DNA of 64,000 bases, from the NCBI GenBank assembly GCA_964472305.1, contig CAYYJR010000005.1:62001-126000 (forward strand), read 5' to 3'. Source of the DNA: CAYYJR01 sp964472305 (GTDB lineage: Bacteria > Armatimonadota > Hebobacteria > CAIYQO01). Made by a program: the position numbers and the translations under genes. The notes beneath the pieces were generated by a model. That model made no database searches, was not told the DNA's origin, and saw nothing but the letters and a program-made list of their open reading frames with translations. Shown one piece after another: positions 15,874 through 24,723 of the stretch (position 1 is its first letter; each line of letters begins with the position of its first letter).

Positions 15874-17874
15874 TTACATCGCCATACGAAAATCGATGTG
15901 CGCCGGGGGTGGACATTCGCGACGGATGCGCTCGCGCAAAGCATCATCCACCGGCACACCCTCGTCGATGGCGCGTTGTTGTTCGTGCAGGCGGAACCAC
16001 AGGTCGGTGAGCGAGACTTCGCCTTCGCGCATGTCGGCGACCAGCGGGTCGATCAGGTATGATTTCACTGCCGTCAACTCGCCGACCGCCAGTTGCGCCA
16101 TCGCCGTCAGGTAGCGCGCGCGGTCATGCTCCCGAATCGCCGGTGGCAGGATGGCGAACAGGTCCAGCCATGCGCGTGCATGATTCGCGGTCAGCAGCGC
16201 CTGCCCGCATTCCAGGGCGAGGGACAGTTCATCGGGCGCCAGCCGGTGCGCCGCGAGCCAGTATTCCGCCGCCTCCGCTGTTCTACCCGCCTGTTGCTCC
16301 AACACCGCCAGGTTGCGTAGTGCCCACGCAGACGGCGACAGCGCCAGCGACTGTGTCCATGCCTGTCGCGCCCCCGCGATATCGCCGGCGTTGCAGCGCA
16401 TCACGCCCAGGTGCAACCATGCCAGCCAGTGCGATCCATGACCTGTCTGCACCGATGCTTCCAGCAGCACGCGCCACTCCGGCTGCACCATCCAAGCGCC
16501 CGGCGGCTGTGACGGCGGCGTTTCCGGCAACACGCCGTGCTCCAGCAACGCCAGCCACGGTGCCTGTTCGTCAGTCAGTGCGGCGTCGTCGAAGACCAGC
16601 GCATCGGAGCACATCGCCGTGTCACCCCGGTGCATGCGCCGCCGTTGCTCCAGCGTACCCCAGCCGCTGCCGTGCTGCACGATGTCATCCGGCGGACGGT
16701 TCGCCATCGACGCGCCTCGCGCAAATTCCGCTTCCAGTTCCGGCGTGCTGATCTGCTGCTCTAATTGCTGCTCCACCGCCGTGATCGCCTGCGGCCATTC
16801 CGTGCCGTGCACCGCTTTGGGATCGGCTTGCACCAGGCCATACGCCTCCAACCAGGTCCACTCCGCGCGAGCCGGCATGGGCAAATACTCTATTTGCGTG
16901 CGCGCCAGACCTGCCTGAATCTCCAGGTACGGTCGTTCAGGCACGGAGAGAAATTCCTGCCAGTGCCGCCCGCCCGATCCCATGCCCCACAGGAAGAGCT
17001 TGCGCCCGCGCAGCCTCGCGGTAGAGGTTTGCGCCAGTCCACTGCCCATCTCATCCAGCGCGGCGATCCACGGACGGCGTCCCGCGGGCAGGCGAAAGAA
17101 GAAATCCATCGACTGTCCGATATTCGTCGGATAGCTGATGTCGGTATCCAGCGTGTTGGGAATCGGACGGATGTCAATGCGACCGGAGTAGGAATTGTGA
17201 TACGCTGAATCGGCAGGGACAATCACACGGGTGCGCAGCGTTTCGTCTACCGCGATGTTCGACCACCAATACATGGGTATCGCGTGATCGTGCGGATTCA
17301 CGATGCGCACGCGCACCAAGAGCATTGTCGAACCGTCGGGCAGATAAGCGTCGAGTTGGAAGGGTGTCCGGCGCACGCGTTCCCATTCATACATGCGCAG
17401 CACCGGCGTGCCGTCATCCAGGCTGGCGCGCGCGGTGAAGAGTGGCGAGCAGGTGAACGGTGTATGGCCGATGAGGCCGATGTTCCACTCCACTCCGCCG
17501 CTGAACCAGGCATTACGAATCGCCAGGTTCGCGGGCTGAAACACCGGATTGACATACAGCAACTCGCGTCCGGTCGGCTTATGCCGCAACGACCACAGCC
17601 GTCCGCCGAGTTCGGGCAGGAAGGTGGCGCGCAACGTCTCATTTTCCAGTACGGCGGCGTGGAACGCCCGTGGTTCACACGTGCGATTATACCCATCCTG
17701 CAGTCGATAGGGGAGGCAGGTGCGCACGCTGCCGTAGACAGTGTCGAATTGCTCCCCAGCCGCGGGGTTGCAGGTTGGTTCCGCCGGGGGACGCGATTCC
17801 AGCACCGGCAGCGGATTTTCCGACCCCAGTGTCGCCGCCGGCATGGTATATGATTCAAACTGCAGCGTACTCAT
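15874..17874 (-). CDS. DUF5107 domain protein with C-terminal TPR repeats
   Basis: 666 residues. About residues 40-380 match DUF5107, a galactose-mutarotase-like beta-sandwich: LRATFLPELGGRLWSLRHKP, LLYVNPVFQPANLAIRNAWF, GGVEWNIGLIGHTPFT and LWGMGSGGRHWQEFLS. The last ~200 residues are TPR-like helical pairs (WLAWLHLGVMRCNAGDIAGA, WALRNLAVLEQQAGRTAEAA). No signal peptide is seen, so it is probably cytoplasmic. DUF5107-TPR proteins occur in carbohydrate-degrading bacteria and are presumed to act on sugars, but their reaction is not established as far as I know. It lies 75 bp downstream of a sensor kinase gene on the same strand, separated by a small hairpin (17921-17940). Confidence 0.82.
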   Translation of the reverse strand: MSTLQFESYTMPAATLGSENPLPVLESRPPAEPTCNPAAGEQFDTVYGSVRTCLPYRLQDGYNRTCEPRAFHAAVLENETLRATFLPELGGRLWSLRHKPTGRELLYVNPVFQPANLAIRNAWFSGGVEWNIGLIGHTPFTCSPLFTARASLDDGTPVLRMYEWERVRRTPFQLDAYLPDGSTMLLVRVRIVNPHDHAIPMYWWSNIAVDETLRTRVIVPADSAYHNSYSGRIDIRPIPNTLDTDISYPTNIGQSMDFFFRLPAGRRPWIAALDEMGSGLAQTSTARLRGRKLFLWGMGSGGRHWQEFLSVPERPYLEIQAGLARTQIEYLPMPARAEWTWLEAYGLVQADPKAVHGTEWPQAITAVEQQLEQQISTPELEAEFARGASMANRPPDDIVQHGSGWGTLEQRRRMHRGDTAMCSDALVFDDAALTDEQAPWLALLEHGVLPETPPSQPPGAWMVQPEWRVLLEASVQTGHGSHWLAWLHLGVMRCNAGDIAGARQAWTQSLALSPSAWALRNLAVLEQQAGRTAEAAEYWLAAHRLAPDELSLALECGQALLTANHARAWLDLFAILPPAIREHDRARYLTAMAQLAVGELTAVKSYLIDPLVADMREGEVSLTDLWFRLHEQQRAIDEGVPVDDALRERIRRECPPPAHIDFRMAM

Positions 17875-17920
17875 ATCGTTTGACGGTGAAAAGTATTGAT
17901 TGTCCAGTGAGTGGTAGTGT

Positions 17921-17940
17921 AGCGGCTTTGCGCTGCCGCT
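17921..17940. terminator. Short hairpin between the sensor kinase and DUF5107 genes
   Basis: AGCGGC (17921-17926) pairs with GCCGCT (17935-17940) around an eight-base loop. No T-tract follows, so it may be an attenuating rather than a full terminator. Confidence 0.3.
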
Positions 17941-17949
17941 GTCCAGTCA

Positions 17950-20475
17950 TTACACCGTCACCAGCGGCAGTTCCGCGGTTGCCAACGGCAGCTCGATGGT
18001 GAAGGTGGCGCCGTAGCCGATGCCCGCGCTGTCGGCGAAAACGCATCCGCCGTGCAATTCGACGATCCCGCGCACCAATGCCAATCCCAATCCCAATCCG
18101 CCCGCCTTTTCATTGCGATCCACCTGGTGGAACGGGGTAAAGATGTTCGCTAACGCTTCGGGTGCCATGCCGCGACCGGTGTCGTGCACCGTGACGATGG
18201 CCCGGTCGTATTCCTGCCGAGCGCATAGCGTGATGGCGCCGCCGGGAGGGGTAAACTTCAGACTGTTCTGCAACAGGTTGGCGATGCATTGGTGTAAACG
18301 GGTGGAATCGCCTATGATGGGCAACGGCGTCGTGCTGATTTCGGCTGTCAGGTGCAGTTGATACTGCTCGGCCAGAGGTAGCAGGTTTTCCACCGCCTGT
18401 CGCGCTTGTGCGGTCAAATCGAGCAATACAGGTTTGATGCTCAGCTTGCGATGAATCAACCGCGACACATCGAGCAATTCATCCACCAGCAGACGCTGGC
18501 GGCGGGCATTGCGATACACCACTTCCATCGCCTGTGCGTGAAAGTCACCGGTGTTGGTGGCCAGCGCCAATTCCGACCACCCGAGGATGATGGTGAGCGG
18601 CGTGTGCAGTTCGTGCGAGAGCACCGCTAAAAACTCGTCCTTGGCACGATCCGCTTCCTTCAACACCGTGATGTCTTCCGCCACGCCGACCGCTGCCGTG
18701 ATGGCGCCATCAATAATGATGGGCGCCGCATGCACAATGAGGGGAATTTCTTCGCCGTTGGGTGTTTCGACGATCAGTTCCCGTCCGGTGATGATCTCCC
18801 CGCCCAACGCCTGTGCGATCGGGTATTGTTCCGGCAGTAAAGGCATATGCGTATTGGCATCGTGAAACTCCACGCGACAAAATGACGGAACACCGATCCG
18901 TTCGCACAGAGTGATGAGCGCGTCGTTGGCGCGGAAGCACTGGCTTTGCGCATCGACGAAAAACATAGGCAACGGCAGCACGTCGATGGCGGCGGCAAGG
19001 TAGGCGCGCTCGCGTTCCAACGCTTCTTCTGCCAGCTTGCGTTCGGTGATATCTTCGACCATCACCATGATGCCTTCGCGACCGTCCAGTAATGCAACCG
19101 GATATTTACGCACGTGCCGGCAGCGTCGTTCATCGCCGATGTTCAGCCACTCGACACAGTCGAACGGTTCGCGGGTGGCATGCAGTGATGAATCCTGCGC
19201 TATCCAGTGCTCGTATTGCGTCCACCCGGTCGCGATCCCCGCATAGACTTCCCGATCAATACGCCCCACAACGTGGTCGAGCGGACGCTGGCAGAAGTCG
19301 GCCAACGCCTGGTTGGCGAGAATGATGCGTCCCGTGTTATCTTTGACCAGCATGAGATTCGGACTGGTGTCCAGTAACAGGCGCAGCAGATAGTCGCTCT
19401 CGCGCAACTCGGCTTCCGCGCGCAGGCGAGACGTTTCCAGGTCGTCGAGCATTCCGTTTACCGTCACGGCCAGACGTTCCAACTCGTCGCCATCCGCTCG
19501 TGCCTGCGCATTCGGCAAGCGCGCACTCAGATCACCACTGACGCCCACCTGTTGCACCGCGGCTTCCAGGTGCAGCACCCGTCGCAGCACGACATACTCG
19601 ACCAGCCACAGCATCGCCAGGCTGAAACACACCCCGATACCCAGCAAGACGCCGATCATGAAACGGATATGACGCATGCCGTTGCGAAAAATGGTGCGCG
19701 GCATAATTAACTGTAATGCGGCTGCTGTTTTGCCGTCAATATCGCGATACAGCGTATAAGTGGCTAACGTGCTGTCATCCAGCGTGCGGGTGACGATGGG
19801 TTGGGTGATTTTCGCCAGGCGCGGATGACGGGCATCACCGGCATTCGTTTCCCGGTAGACGGATAACCGGGAATCGGCACGGGAAGTGAGTGCGTTGATG
19901 ACCCGGGGATCCAGCCAGCGGCCCATGATGACGGCGCCTTGGACGGGACCGGTGCAATCGCTGCGTAAAATCGGCTGCACCGTAATGAGCATCGGCCGCT
20001 GTGAAAGCTGTATGAAACCGTTAAGATGCTGGTGTGCGTCGGGCAACCGCATGGAAGAGAGATATGCACGGAATTGCGCTGTCAGCGCGGACGGCATCGG
20101 CGTGATGTTCTCCTGCCGCGCGTCGATCAACCGTGCGAAATGTACTTGGTTGGCAGGAGTAATATAGGCGATGAAATCGATGCCCAGATTCAACAATGAG
20201 GGATTAGCGATATTCCGTTGCAGATAGCCGGGTTCGTTCCCCTGAATGAAACGATAAGTCTCATCCCACGACGCCCAATCTTGCGTAAGCCGCGTCAGTT
20301 CGGTGAACTGATGGGCCATTAACGCGCGGACGCGCAACATTTCCTCGCCGGCAGAGGTGTGTTCCTGTCGTGACAGGTCTTGTAACAACAGGCGATATGT
20401 CGTCAAGGCGATGACGAGCAACAACGCGATGCTAAGTACGCCGATAAGGCTCAGCGTCTTGGTGCGAATCGACAT
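17950..20475 (-). CDS. Membrane sensor histidine kinase (CHASE4-HAMP-PAS-PAS-HisKA-HATPase)
   Basis: 841 residues. The first TM helix spans about 7-29 (TLSLIGVLSIALLLVIALTT). A CHASE4-like extracytoplasmic domain covers about 40-275, with a DWASWDETYRF motif. A second TM lies near 285-308, then a HAMP region (about 310-365). Two PAS domains follow (about 370-490 and 500-610; YLLRLLLDTSPNLMLVKDNT). HisKA contains FLAVLSHELHTPLTIILGW with the phospho-accepting His, and the ATPase shows N-box CIANLLQNSLKFTPPGGAIT and G-boxes VHDTGRGMAPEAL and GGLGLGLALVRGIVELHGG. No response regulator is adjacent; the lone receiver at 21944-22354 is a candidate partner. The signal is unknown. Confidence 0.9.
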   Translation of the reverse strand: MSIRTKTLSLIGVLSIALLLVIALTTYRLLLQDLSRQEHTSAGEEMLRVRALMAHQFTELTRLTQDWASWDETYRFIQGNEPGYLQRNIANPSLLNLGIDFIAYITPANQVHFARLIDARQENITPMPSALTAQFRAYLSSMRLPDAHQHLNGFIQLSQRPMLITVQPILRSDCTGPVQGAVIMGRWLDPRVINALTSRADSRLSVYRETNAGDARHPRLAKITQPIVTRTLDDSTLATYTLYRDIDGKTAAALQLIMPRTIFRNGMRHIRFMIGVLLGIGVCFSLAMLWLVEYVVLRRVLHLEAAVQQVGVSGDLSARLPNAQARADGDELERLAVTVNGMLDDLETSRLRAEAELRESDYLLRLLLDTSPNLMLVKDNTGRIILANQALADFCQRPLDHVVGRIDREVYAGIATGWTQYEHWIAQDSSLHATREPFDCVEWLNIGDERRCRHVRKYPVALLDGREGIMVMVEDITERKLAEEALERERAYLAAAIDVLPLPMFFVDAQSQCFRANDALITLCERIGVPSFCRVEFHDANTHMPLLPEQYPIAQALGGEIITGRELIVETPNGEEIPLIVHAAPIIIDGAITAAVGVAEDITVLKEADRAKDEFLAVLSHELHTPLTIILGWSELALATNTGDFHAQAMEVVYRNARRQRLLVDELLDVSRLIHRKLSIKPVLLDLTAQARQAVENLLPLAEQYQLHLTAEISTTPLPIIGDSTRLHQCIANLLQNSLKFTPPGGAITLCARQEYDRAIVTVHDTGRGMAPEALANIFTPFHQVDRNEKAGGLGLGLALVRGIVELHGGCVFADSAGIGYGATFTIELPLATAELPLVTV

Positions 20476-20822
20476 GGGTGTACCTGCAATATATACGTGC
20501 GGAAGTGTAGAGACGGAGGCAGTGGTAAGCTTCCATACCCGAGTATCCCGCGGTGTGTATGGTCATCAATGTATGCTGAACGAAGGGATGCCGGGTGAAA
20601 TGCTGATGGAGAGTGCGATTACCCGAACGTGGCATTCGATCCGCAGACTTTCTACCAGTATAGCAGTTCAATATAAATACAGATGATGCGTATGTATGAA
20701 AAATCGTACAAACGCCGCGAGTAGATGCATGCGATCCAGCCATCTCGCCGCAACAACAAGACGACTCCCGGTCACACAACAGGTCGGGGATCGTATCTGA
20801 CATCATCCGGGGAATCGGCGAC
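20476..20822. other. Gene-free interval between the sensor kinase and rhaM
   Basis: About 350 bp with open frames that lack any family resemblance or ribosome site. It must hold the kinase promoter; a TATATT box lies 12 bases before the ATG at 20475, but its -35 element is poor. Nothing else is recognised. Confidence 0.4.
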
Positions 20823-21137
20823 TCAGTCCATATGAAAGACTTCGCGCAATGGGATGGCGACCGGCGAATTGTCCGGATTCACCTCCATGATATCCGCCAT
20901 GTAATCCCACCAGCGGCGCATGATCGGGTGCTGGGCCATGCGGGCATTGTCGAAATCATCGCGTACTTCCATATAGGCATACAATACCAGCGTGTGTTCA
21001 TCGAGGAAAATGGAGTAGTTGGTGATGCCTGATTCGGTCAACAAAGCAGAGAGTTCGGGCCAGATATCGTCATGGCGCTTGAGGTATTCCGCTTCAAAAC
21101 CGGGTTTGAGTTGCATGGTAAATGATGAACGCTTCAT
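20823..21137 (-). CDS. rhaM: L-rhamnose mutarotase
   Basis: 104 residues, exactly the length of RhaM. It interconverts alpha and beta anomers of L-rhamnose in the cytoplasm before isomerisation. Family features are SSFTMQLKPGFEAEYLKRHD with the conserved His, IWPELSALLTESGITNYSIF, LVLYAYMEV, and the C-terminal HPIMRRWWDYMADIMEVNP. The start at 21137 follows AAGGAG at eight bases; a 21-codon upstream extension overlaps a perfect inverted repeat and is rejected. Other rhamnose genes (rhaA, rhaB, rhaD) are not in the window, but the HpcH aldolase and Gfo/Idh genes nearby fit deoxy-sugar use. Confidence 0.9.
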   Translation of the reverse strand: MKRSSFTMQLKPGFEAEYLKRHDDIWPELSALLTESGITNYSIFLDEHTLVLYAYMEVRDDFDNARMAQHPIMRRWWDYMADIMEVNPDNSPVAIPLREVFHMD

Positions 21138-21176
21138 TGTGAATGCTCCTTCAGGTTCCGTGCCGAATCGCCTGGC

Positions 21177-21243
21177 ATGTCCCGATGGGCATCGGGACAT
21201 AGAAATGCTACCCTACCCGCCGGATGGCGGGTAACGTAGCATT
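21177..21243. repeat. Two back-to-back strong inverted repeats
   Basis: First: ATGTCCCGATG (21177-21187), GG, then CATCGGGACAT (21190-21200), a perfect 11-bp arm pair. Second: AATGCTAC (21204-21211) with GTAGCATT (21236-21243), enclosing TACCCGCC (21214-21221) with GGCGGGTA (21226-21233). They lie between the end of the RRM gene and the rhaM start. The second may terminate the RRM transcript; the first sits in the promoter/leader zone of rhaM. Confidence 0.65.
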
Positions 21244-21267
21244 GTGTGCGTATGCCTGGGCGGGGAA

Positions 21268-21573
21268 CTACCAGTCGCGTCCGCCGCCGCCGCGTCCGCC
21301 GCCACCGCCACCGAATCGGCGTTCTTCACGCGGTCGCGCCTCGTTCACCGTGAGAGGGCGTCCGCCATAATCTTTCCCCTGTAGCGCATTGATTGCCGCT
21401 TGTGCCTCTTCGTCGGAGTTCATCTCGACGAATCCGAATCCCTTACTGCGGTTGGTCGCGCGATCCATAATCACTTCCGCGCTCTGCACCGTGCCAAATT
21501 GAGAAAAGAGCTTCTCCAGATCCGAACTGGCGATATTGTAGCCCAGATTCCCGACGTACAACTTCTTGGCCAT
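21268..21573 (-). CDS. RRM-type RNA-binding protein with glycine-rich tail
   Basis: 101 residues: one RNA-recognition motif (residues 3-80) with RNP2 KLYVGNL and RNP1 KGFGFVEM, then a short basic Gly/Arg tail (RRFGGGGGGRGGGGRDW) like cyanobacterial Rbp proteins. It binds single-stranded RNA in the cytoplasm, possibly in cold adaptation or RNA turnover. AAAGGAGAGG lies just upstream of the ATG. A promoter at 21724-21752 implies a leader of about 144 nt, long for this genome, which may mean control by temperature or autoregulation. It is followed by a strong hairpin at 21204-21243. Confidence 0.92.
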   Translation of the reverse strand: MAKKLYVGNLGYNIASSDLEKLFSQFGTVQSAEVIMDRATNRSKGFGFVEMNSDEEAQAAINALQGKDYGGRPLTVNEARPREERRFGGGGGGRGGGGRDW

Positions 21574-21723
21574 TCAATCCTCTCCTTTGCGGAACATCGC
21601 GTGCCCGGCACTCCTCGGCCGGATGTCCCGACGCGGTCTCCTCGATACGACGACGTTTCACGGTGGAGTCGCGTGATACCATGCGGGTGTCTCCGTGGCA
21701 CGACCGACGAATCAACTCTCCAC

Positions 21724-21752
21724 ACTATACCATCACCATTCCCCGATTACAA
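21724..21752 (-). promoter_or_regulatory. Promoter of the RRM gene with a long leader
   Basis: Minus strand TTGTAA (21752-21747), 17-bp spacer, TATAGT (21729-21724). The start is expected near 21717, 144 nt before the ATG at 21573. Confidence 0.65.
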
Positions 21753-21874
21753 GCGGGCATACCGACGTGGTGCATACATTCCCCACATCCGGTGTTATGG
21801 CGGATGACGAAATGCGTGGAATTTCCTACAAGTTCAGCAGCATGACTGTCCCGGGCAGGTGTGTTGAACGTATT

Positions 21875-21902
21875 CACGGGCGCGACGCCCATGCCACCCG
21901 TG
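21875..21902. repeat. Compact inverted repeat, REP-like
   Basis: CACGGG (21875-21880) pairs with CCCGTG (21897-21902), and GGGCG-CGA-CGCCC (21878-21890) forms a competing hairpin. It lies in the interval between the receiver-domain gene and the RRM promoter. Possibly one copy of a dispersed genomic repeat; no second copy was spotted by eye. Confidence 0.35.
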
Positions 21903-21943
21903 GTATGACGGGCGCGAGACTCTTTTACGGCCGGATACGACGG

Positions 21944-22354
21944 TCATTCAACCCTATATTCGGGGGCAGTGTGCAGTAGGGTTGCAATCGCATGAAGCAA
22001 TTCGTACAGATCGGTCTTGCAGAAACACGCATCGGCCTGGCTGGCGCGCGCGATGAGCCGGGCATCGATGTGATTGCTCATGAGGATGGTTTTCAGCGGG
22101 TAGCGCCGCTGGTGGATGAGACGAATCAATTCATCGCCGAACATCCGCGGCAGCATGTAATCGGTGAGCACCAGGGCAAACGACTCGCGCTCGATCAGTT
22201 GCAGCGCGGTTTCCGCGTCGTGAACCGCGACGACTGCATAGCCGGCGCGCTCCAGGGCGAGGATGAATAACTCACGCTGGTCTGCGTCATCGGCGACGAT
22301 CAGAATGCGTCCGGTTGTTGGCATTGCGCTAATCATTCCACGTGAAGCCAGCAT
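21944..22354 (-). CDS. Single-domain response regulator (receiver only)
   Basis: 136 residues, almost all a CheY-like receiver: GRILIVADDADQRELFILAL with the acidic pair, FALVLTDYMLPRMFGDELI with the phospho-acceptor Asp, and TILMSNHIDARL. The usual Lys near the C-terminus appears as CFCKTDLYELL. There is no output domain, so it acts by protein contact or as a phosphate shuttle. The start is uncertain: a TTG at 22360 overlaps the hflX stop, ATGs follow at 22354, 22336 and 22324, and none has a good ribosome site, which fits translational coupling to hflX. It may accept phosphate from the sensor kinase at 17950-20475. Confidence 0.8.
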   Translation of the reverse strand: MLASRGMISAMPTTGRILIVADDADQRELFILALERAGYAVVAVHDAETALQLIERESFALVLTDYMLPRMFGDELIRLIHQRRYPLKTILMSNHIDARLIARASQADACFCKTDLYELLHAIATLLHTAPEYRVE

Positions 22355-22356
22355 AT

Positions 22357-23640
22357 TCAATACCGTCTGGCACGCAATTGCAGGCGGGCGGCGAGATCAG
22401 CGGGGGCGCAACCCAGCAGGTGAACGGCGTGATCGCGGTAGTCTTCTTTCGTCACCTCACCGCGTGCGTGCAACTCGGCTACCAGGTCACCAGCGGACAG
22501 CGGCAGTGTGATGTCCACTTCCTGCCACTGCTCGCGCAGCACGGTGACGATCATTGCTTCCAGCGTATCAAGCCCCCGGCCGGTGCGAGCTTCCAGATAT
22601 ACAACATGCGGATAGCGTTCGGCCAGATGGCGCAGCACTACCGGGTCCTCCACCTGGTCCATCTTGTTGAAGGCCATGATGGTGGGCTTGTTGCCCGCGT
22701 CCAGGTCGAGCAGCACGCTGCTCACCACCTCTTCCTGTTCCACCCAGCCCGGATTGCCGGCGTCCACCACGTGAATGAGTATCTCCGCGCTGCGCACTTC
22801 TTCCAGGGTGGCGCGGAACGCCGCCACCAGTTGCGTGGGCAGATTGCGGATAAAGCCGACGGTGTCGCTCACCAGCGCGCGGGTGCCGCCGGGAAAGACG
22901 ACATCGCGGGTGGTGGGATCCAGGGTGGCAAAGAGCTTATCCTCCACGAAGACATCCGACTTCGCGATGGCGTTCAGCAGCGTGGACTTGCCCGCATTGG
23001 TGTAGCCCACCAGGCTGACCAGCGGGATCTGCGACTGTGCGCGCTGGCTACGCTGCACCTCGCGACGGTGACGAATCTCCTCCACCTTGCGGTGTAGCAG
23101 AGCGATGCGCGTGCGCACCAGGCGGCGGTCTGTTTCGATTTGCGTCTCGCCCGGGCCGCGCAGGCCGATGCCGCCGCGGACGCGCCCCAGGTGCGACCAG
23201 AGATTCGTCAGTCGCGGCAGCAGGTATTCCAACTGCGCCAGCTCGACTTGCAACTTGCCTTCCGCGGTGTGGGCGCGGCGGGCGAAGATGTCGAGAATAA
23301 GCCCGGTGCGGTCGATCACCTGCACGTCGAGGATTTTTTCCAGATTGCGCTGCTGCGACGGCGACACATCGCCGTCGATAATGAGCAGCGAGGCGTCGCC
23401 GCGCTCGATGATGGCGCGCAGTTCCTCGACCTTGCCTTTGCCCAGGTAGGTGCGGGGATCCGGCGTCGCGCGTCGCTGGGTCAGCGTTGCGATCACCTGG
23501 CCGTTGGCGGTTTCCGCCAGTTGCTCCAGCTCGATCAGCGACTCGTCCCAGTCGGTATTCGGCAGTTCCAGGGCCGCCAGCACCACCAATTGGGGTGGCG
23601 CCGGATTGGACTCGATCTCATGTAACGTGGTTGGTGACAT
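22357..23640 (-). CDS. hflX: GTPase HflX
   Basis: 427 residues, typical of HflX, a ribosome-associated GTPase that splits stalled 70S ribosomes under stress. The N-terminal domain has DPRTYLGKGKVEELRAII and DVQVIDRTGLILDIFA; the glycine-rich linker is RGGIGLRGPGETQIETDRR. The G domain shows G1 LVGYTNAGKSTLLNAI, G3 DTVGFI and G4 FNKMD. The ATG at 23640 has no ribosome site, and a promoter ends eight bases before it, so translation may be leaderless. The receiver gene follows immediately. It is divergent from trpA. Confidence 0.95.
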   Translation of the reverse strand: MSPTTLHEIESNPAPPQLVVLAALELPNTDWDESLIELEQLAETANGQVIATLTQRRATPDPRTYLGKGKVEELRAIIERGDASLLIIDGDVSPSQQRNLEKILDVQVIDRTGLILDIFARRAHTAEGKLQVELAQLEYLLPRLTNLWSHLGRVRGGIGLRGPGETQIETDRRLVRTRIALLHRKVEEIRHRREVQRSQRAQSQIPLVSLVGYTNAGKSTLLNAIAKSDVFVEDKLFATLDPTTRDVVFPGGTRALVSDTVGFIRNLPTQLVAAFRATLEEVRSAEILIHVVDAGNPGWVEQEEVVSSVLLDLDAGNKPTIMAFNKMDQVEDPVVLRHLAERYPHVVYLEARTGRGLDTLEAMIVTVLREQWQEVDITLPLSAGDLVAELHARGEVTKEDYRDHAVHLLGCAPADLAARLQLRARRY

Positions 23641-23648
23641 CACGGCAC

Positions 23649-23677
23649 ATCATACCATATCGGAGTCCAAAGGCCAA
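23649..23677 (-). promoter_or_regulatory. Promoter of hflX, nearly leaderless
   Basis: Minus strand TTGGCC (23677-23672), 17-bp spacer, TATGAT (23654-23649). Eight bases separate the -10 box from the ATG at 23640, leaving a leader of one or two nucleotides. The -35 match is moderate. Confidence 0.5.
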
Positions 23678-23829
23678 AGGCAAAAGTCCTGTGTCTGCCA
23701 TACGGAGCGAGTGGCGGGTATGCCGCCGTTTTTCCGCCGACAAGCATTTCCCTCCCAGCGTGAATCTGCTAGAATGGGAAGTGAGAGATATGTCCCGATA
23801 TTTGCGTGGACTTTGGATCGGAGCATTGC

Positions 23830-24633
23830 GTGAGCCGAATCGCTGATCGTTTCGCTGACTGTGCCGCCCGTGGGGAGGGAACGCTGGTCACCTACCTGAT
23901 GGGGGGGGATCCCGATGCCGCTCGCGGACTGACGGCGCTGCGCGCGGTGGCGGCGGGCGGAGCGGACGTGATCGAGTTGGGCGTGCCGTTTTCCGATCCG
24001 ATGGCGGATGGACGGGTGATCGAGCTTGCGGCGGCGCGCGCGCTGGGAGCAGGCATCCACCTGCCGGAACTGTTCGCGCTGGTGACCGCCTTCCGGCGGG
24101 AATACGCCACGCCGCTGTTGCTGATGACTTACTGGAATCCGATCCTCCAATACGGCCCGGCGCGTGTTTGCACCGAGGCGGCGGCGGCGGGTGTTGACGG
24201 TTTTCTCATCTCTGATTTACCCCCGGAAGAAGCGGGCGACTGGCTGGCGGTGGCGCGGCCCGCGGGCATCGATACCATCTTTTTACTCGCGCCGACCAGC
24301 CCGGAGAGCCGCATTCGCCTGGTGGCGGAGGAAGGCGGCGGATTCGTCTACTGCGTCTCTCGCTTGGGCGTCACCGGCGCGCGCGCGGAACTGCCGGATG
24401 ACCTGTTTGCGTTGATTGCTCGCATCAAATCTTTCACCGATCACCCGGTGGCGGTCGGCTTCGGCATCTCGACGCCGGAGCAAGTCGCCCAGGTGTGCGC
24501 GCGGGCAGATGGCGCCATCGTCGGCAGCGCGCTGGTGCAGCGCATCACCGATGCCGCGAATGGCGACCTGTTCATGGCCGTTCGCGACTTCGTCACCACC
24601 TTGAAGGCCGCAACGCATCGACCCCGGATATAA
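23830..24633 (+). CDS. trpA: Tryptophan synthase alpha chain
   Basis: 267 residues, the normal TrpA size. It cleaves indole-3-glycerol phosphate to indole and glyceraldehyde-3-phosphate and channels indole to TrpB. DVIELGVPFSDPMADG holds the catalytic Glu and Asp; GVDGFLISDLPPEEA, FLLAPTSPESRI, VYCVSRLGVTGAR and VAVGFGISTPEQV follow the family order. The GTG at 23830 is chosen because GGAG lies six bases before it. A TAGAAT box at 23770-23775 with a weak -35 may be its promoter. It is unusual in standing alone: no trpB, trpF or trpC flanks it, so the pathway is dispersed here. Confidence 0.95.
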   Translation: MSRIADRFADCAARGEGTLVTYLMGGDPDAARGLTALRAVAAGGADVIELGVPFSDPMADGRVIELAAARALGAGIHLPELFALVTAFRREYATPLLLMTYWNPILQYGPARVCTEAAAAGVDGFLISDLPPEEAGDWLAVARPAGIDTIFLLAPTSPESRIRLVAEEGGGFVYCVSRLGVTGARAELPDDLFALIARIKSFTDHPVAVGFGISTPEQVAQVCARADGAIVGSALVQRITDAANGDLFMAVRDFVTTLKAATHRPRI

Positions 24634-24723
24634 TGGTGCCTGTTGCCTTGACAACACGCTGTCCCCTCCCGTGAATGGATGGGGGTTAACTCGGGCGATC
24701 GCCCCAGGATGGAGGATTGATAC

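Noticed and set aside
20432..20806. 124-codon minus-strand frame between the sensor kinase and rhaM
   Set aside because: Composition is unlike the neighbouring proteins, it overlaps the kinase start, and it has no start signal.
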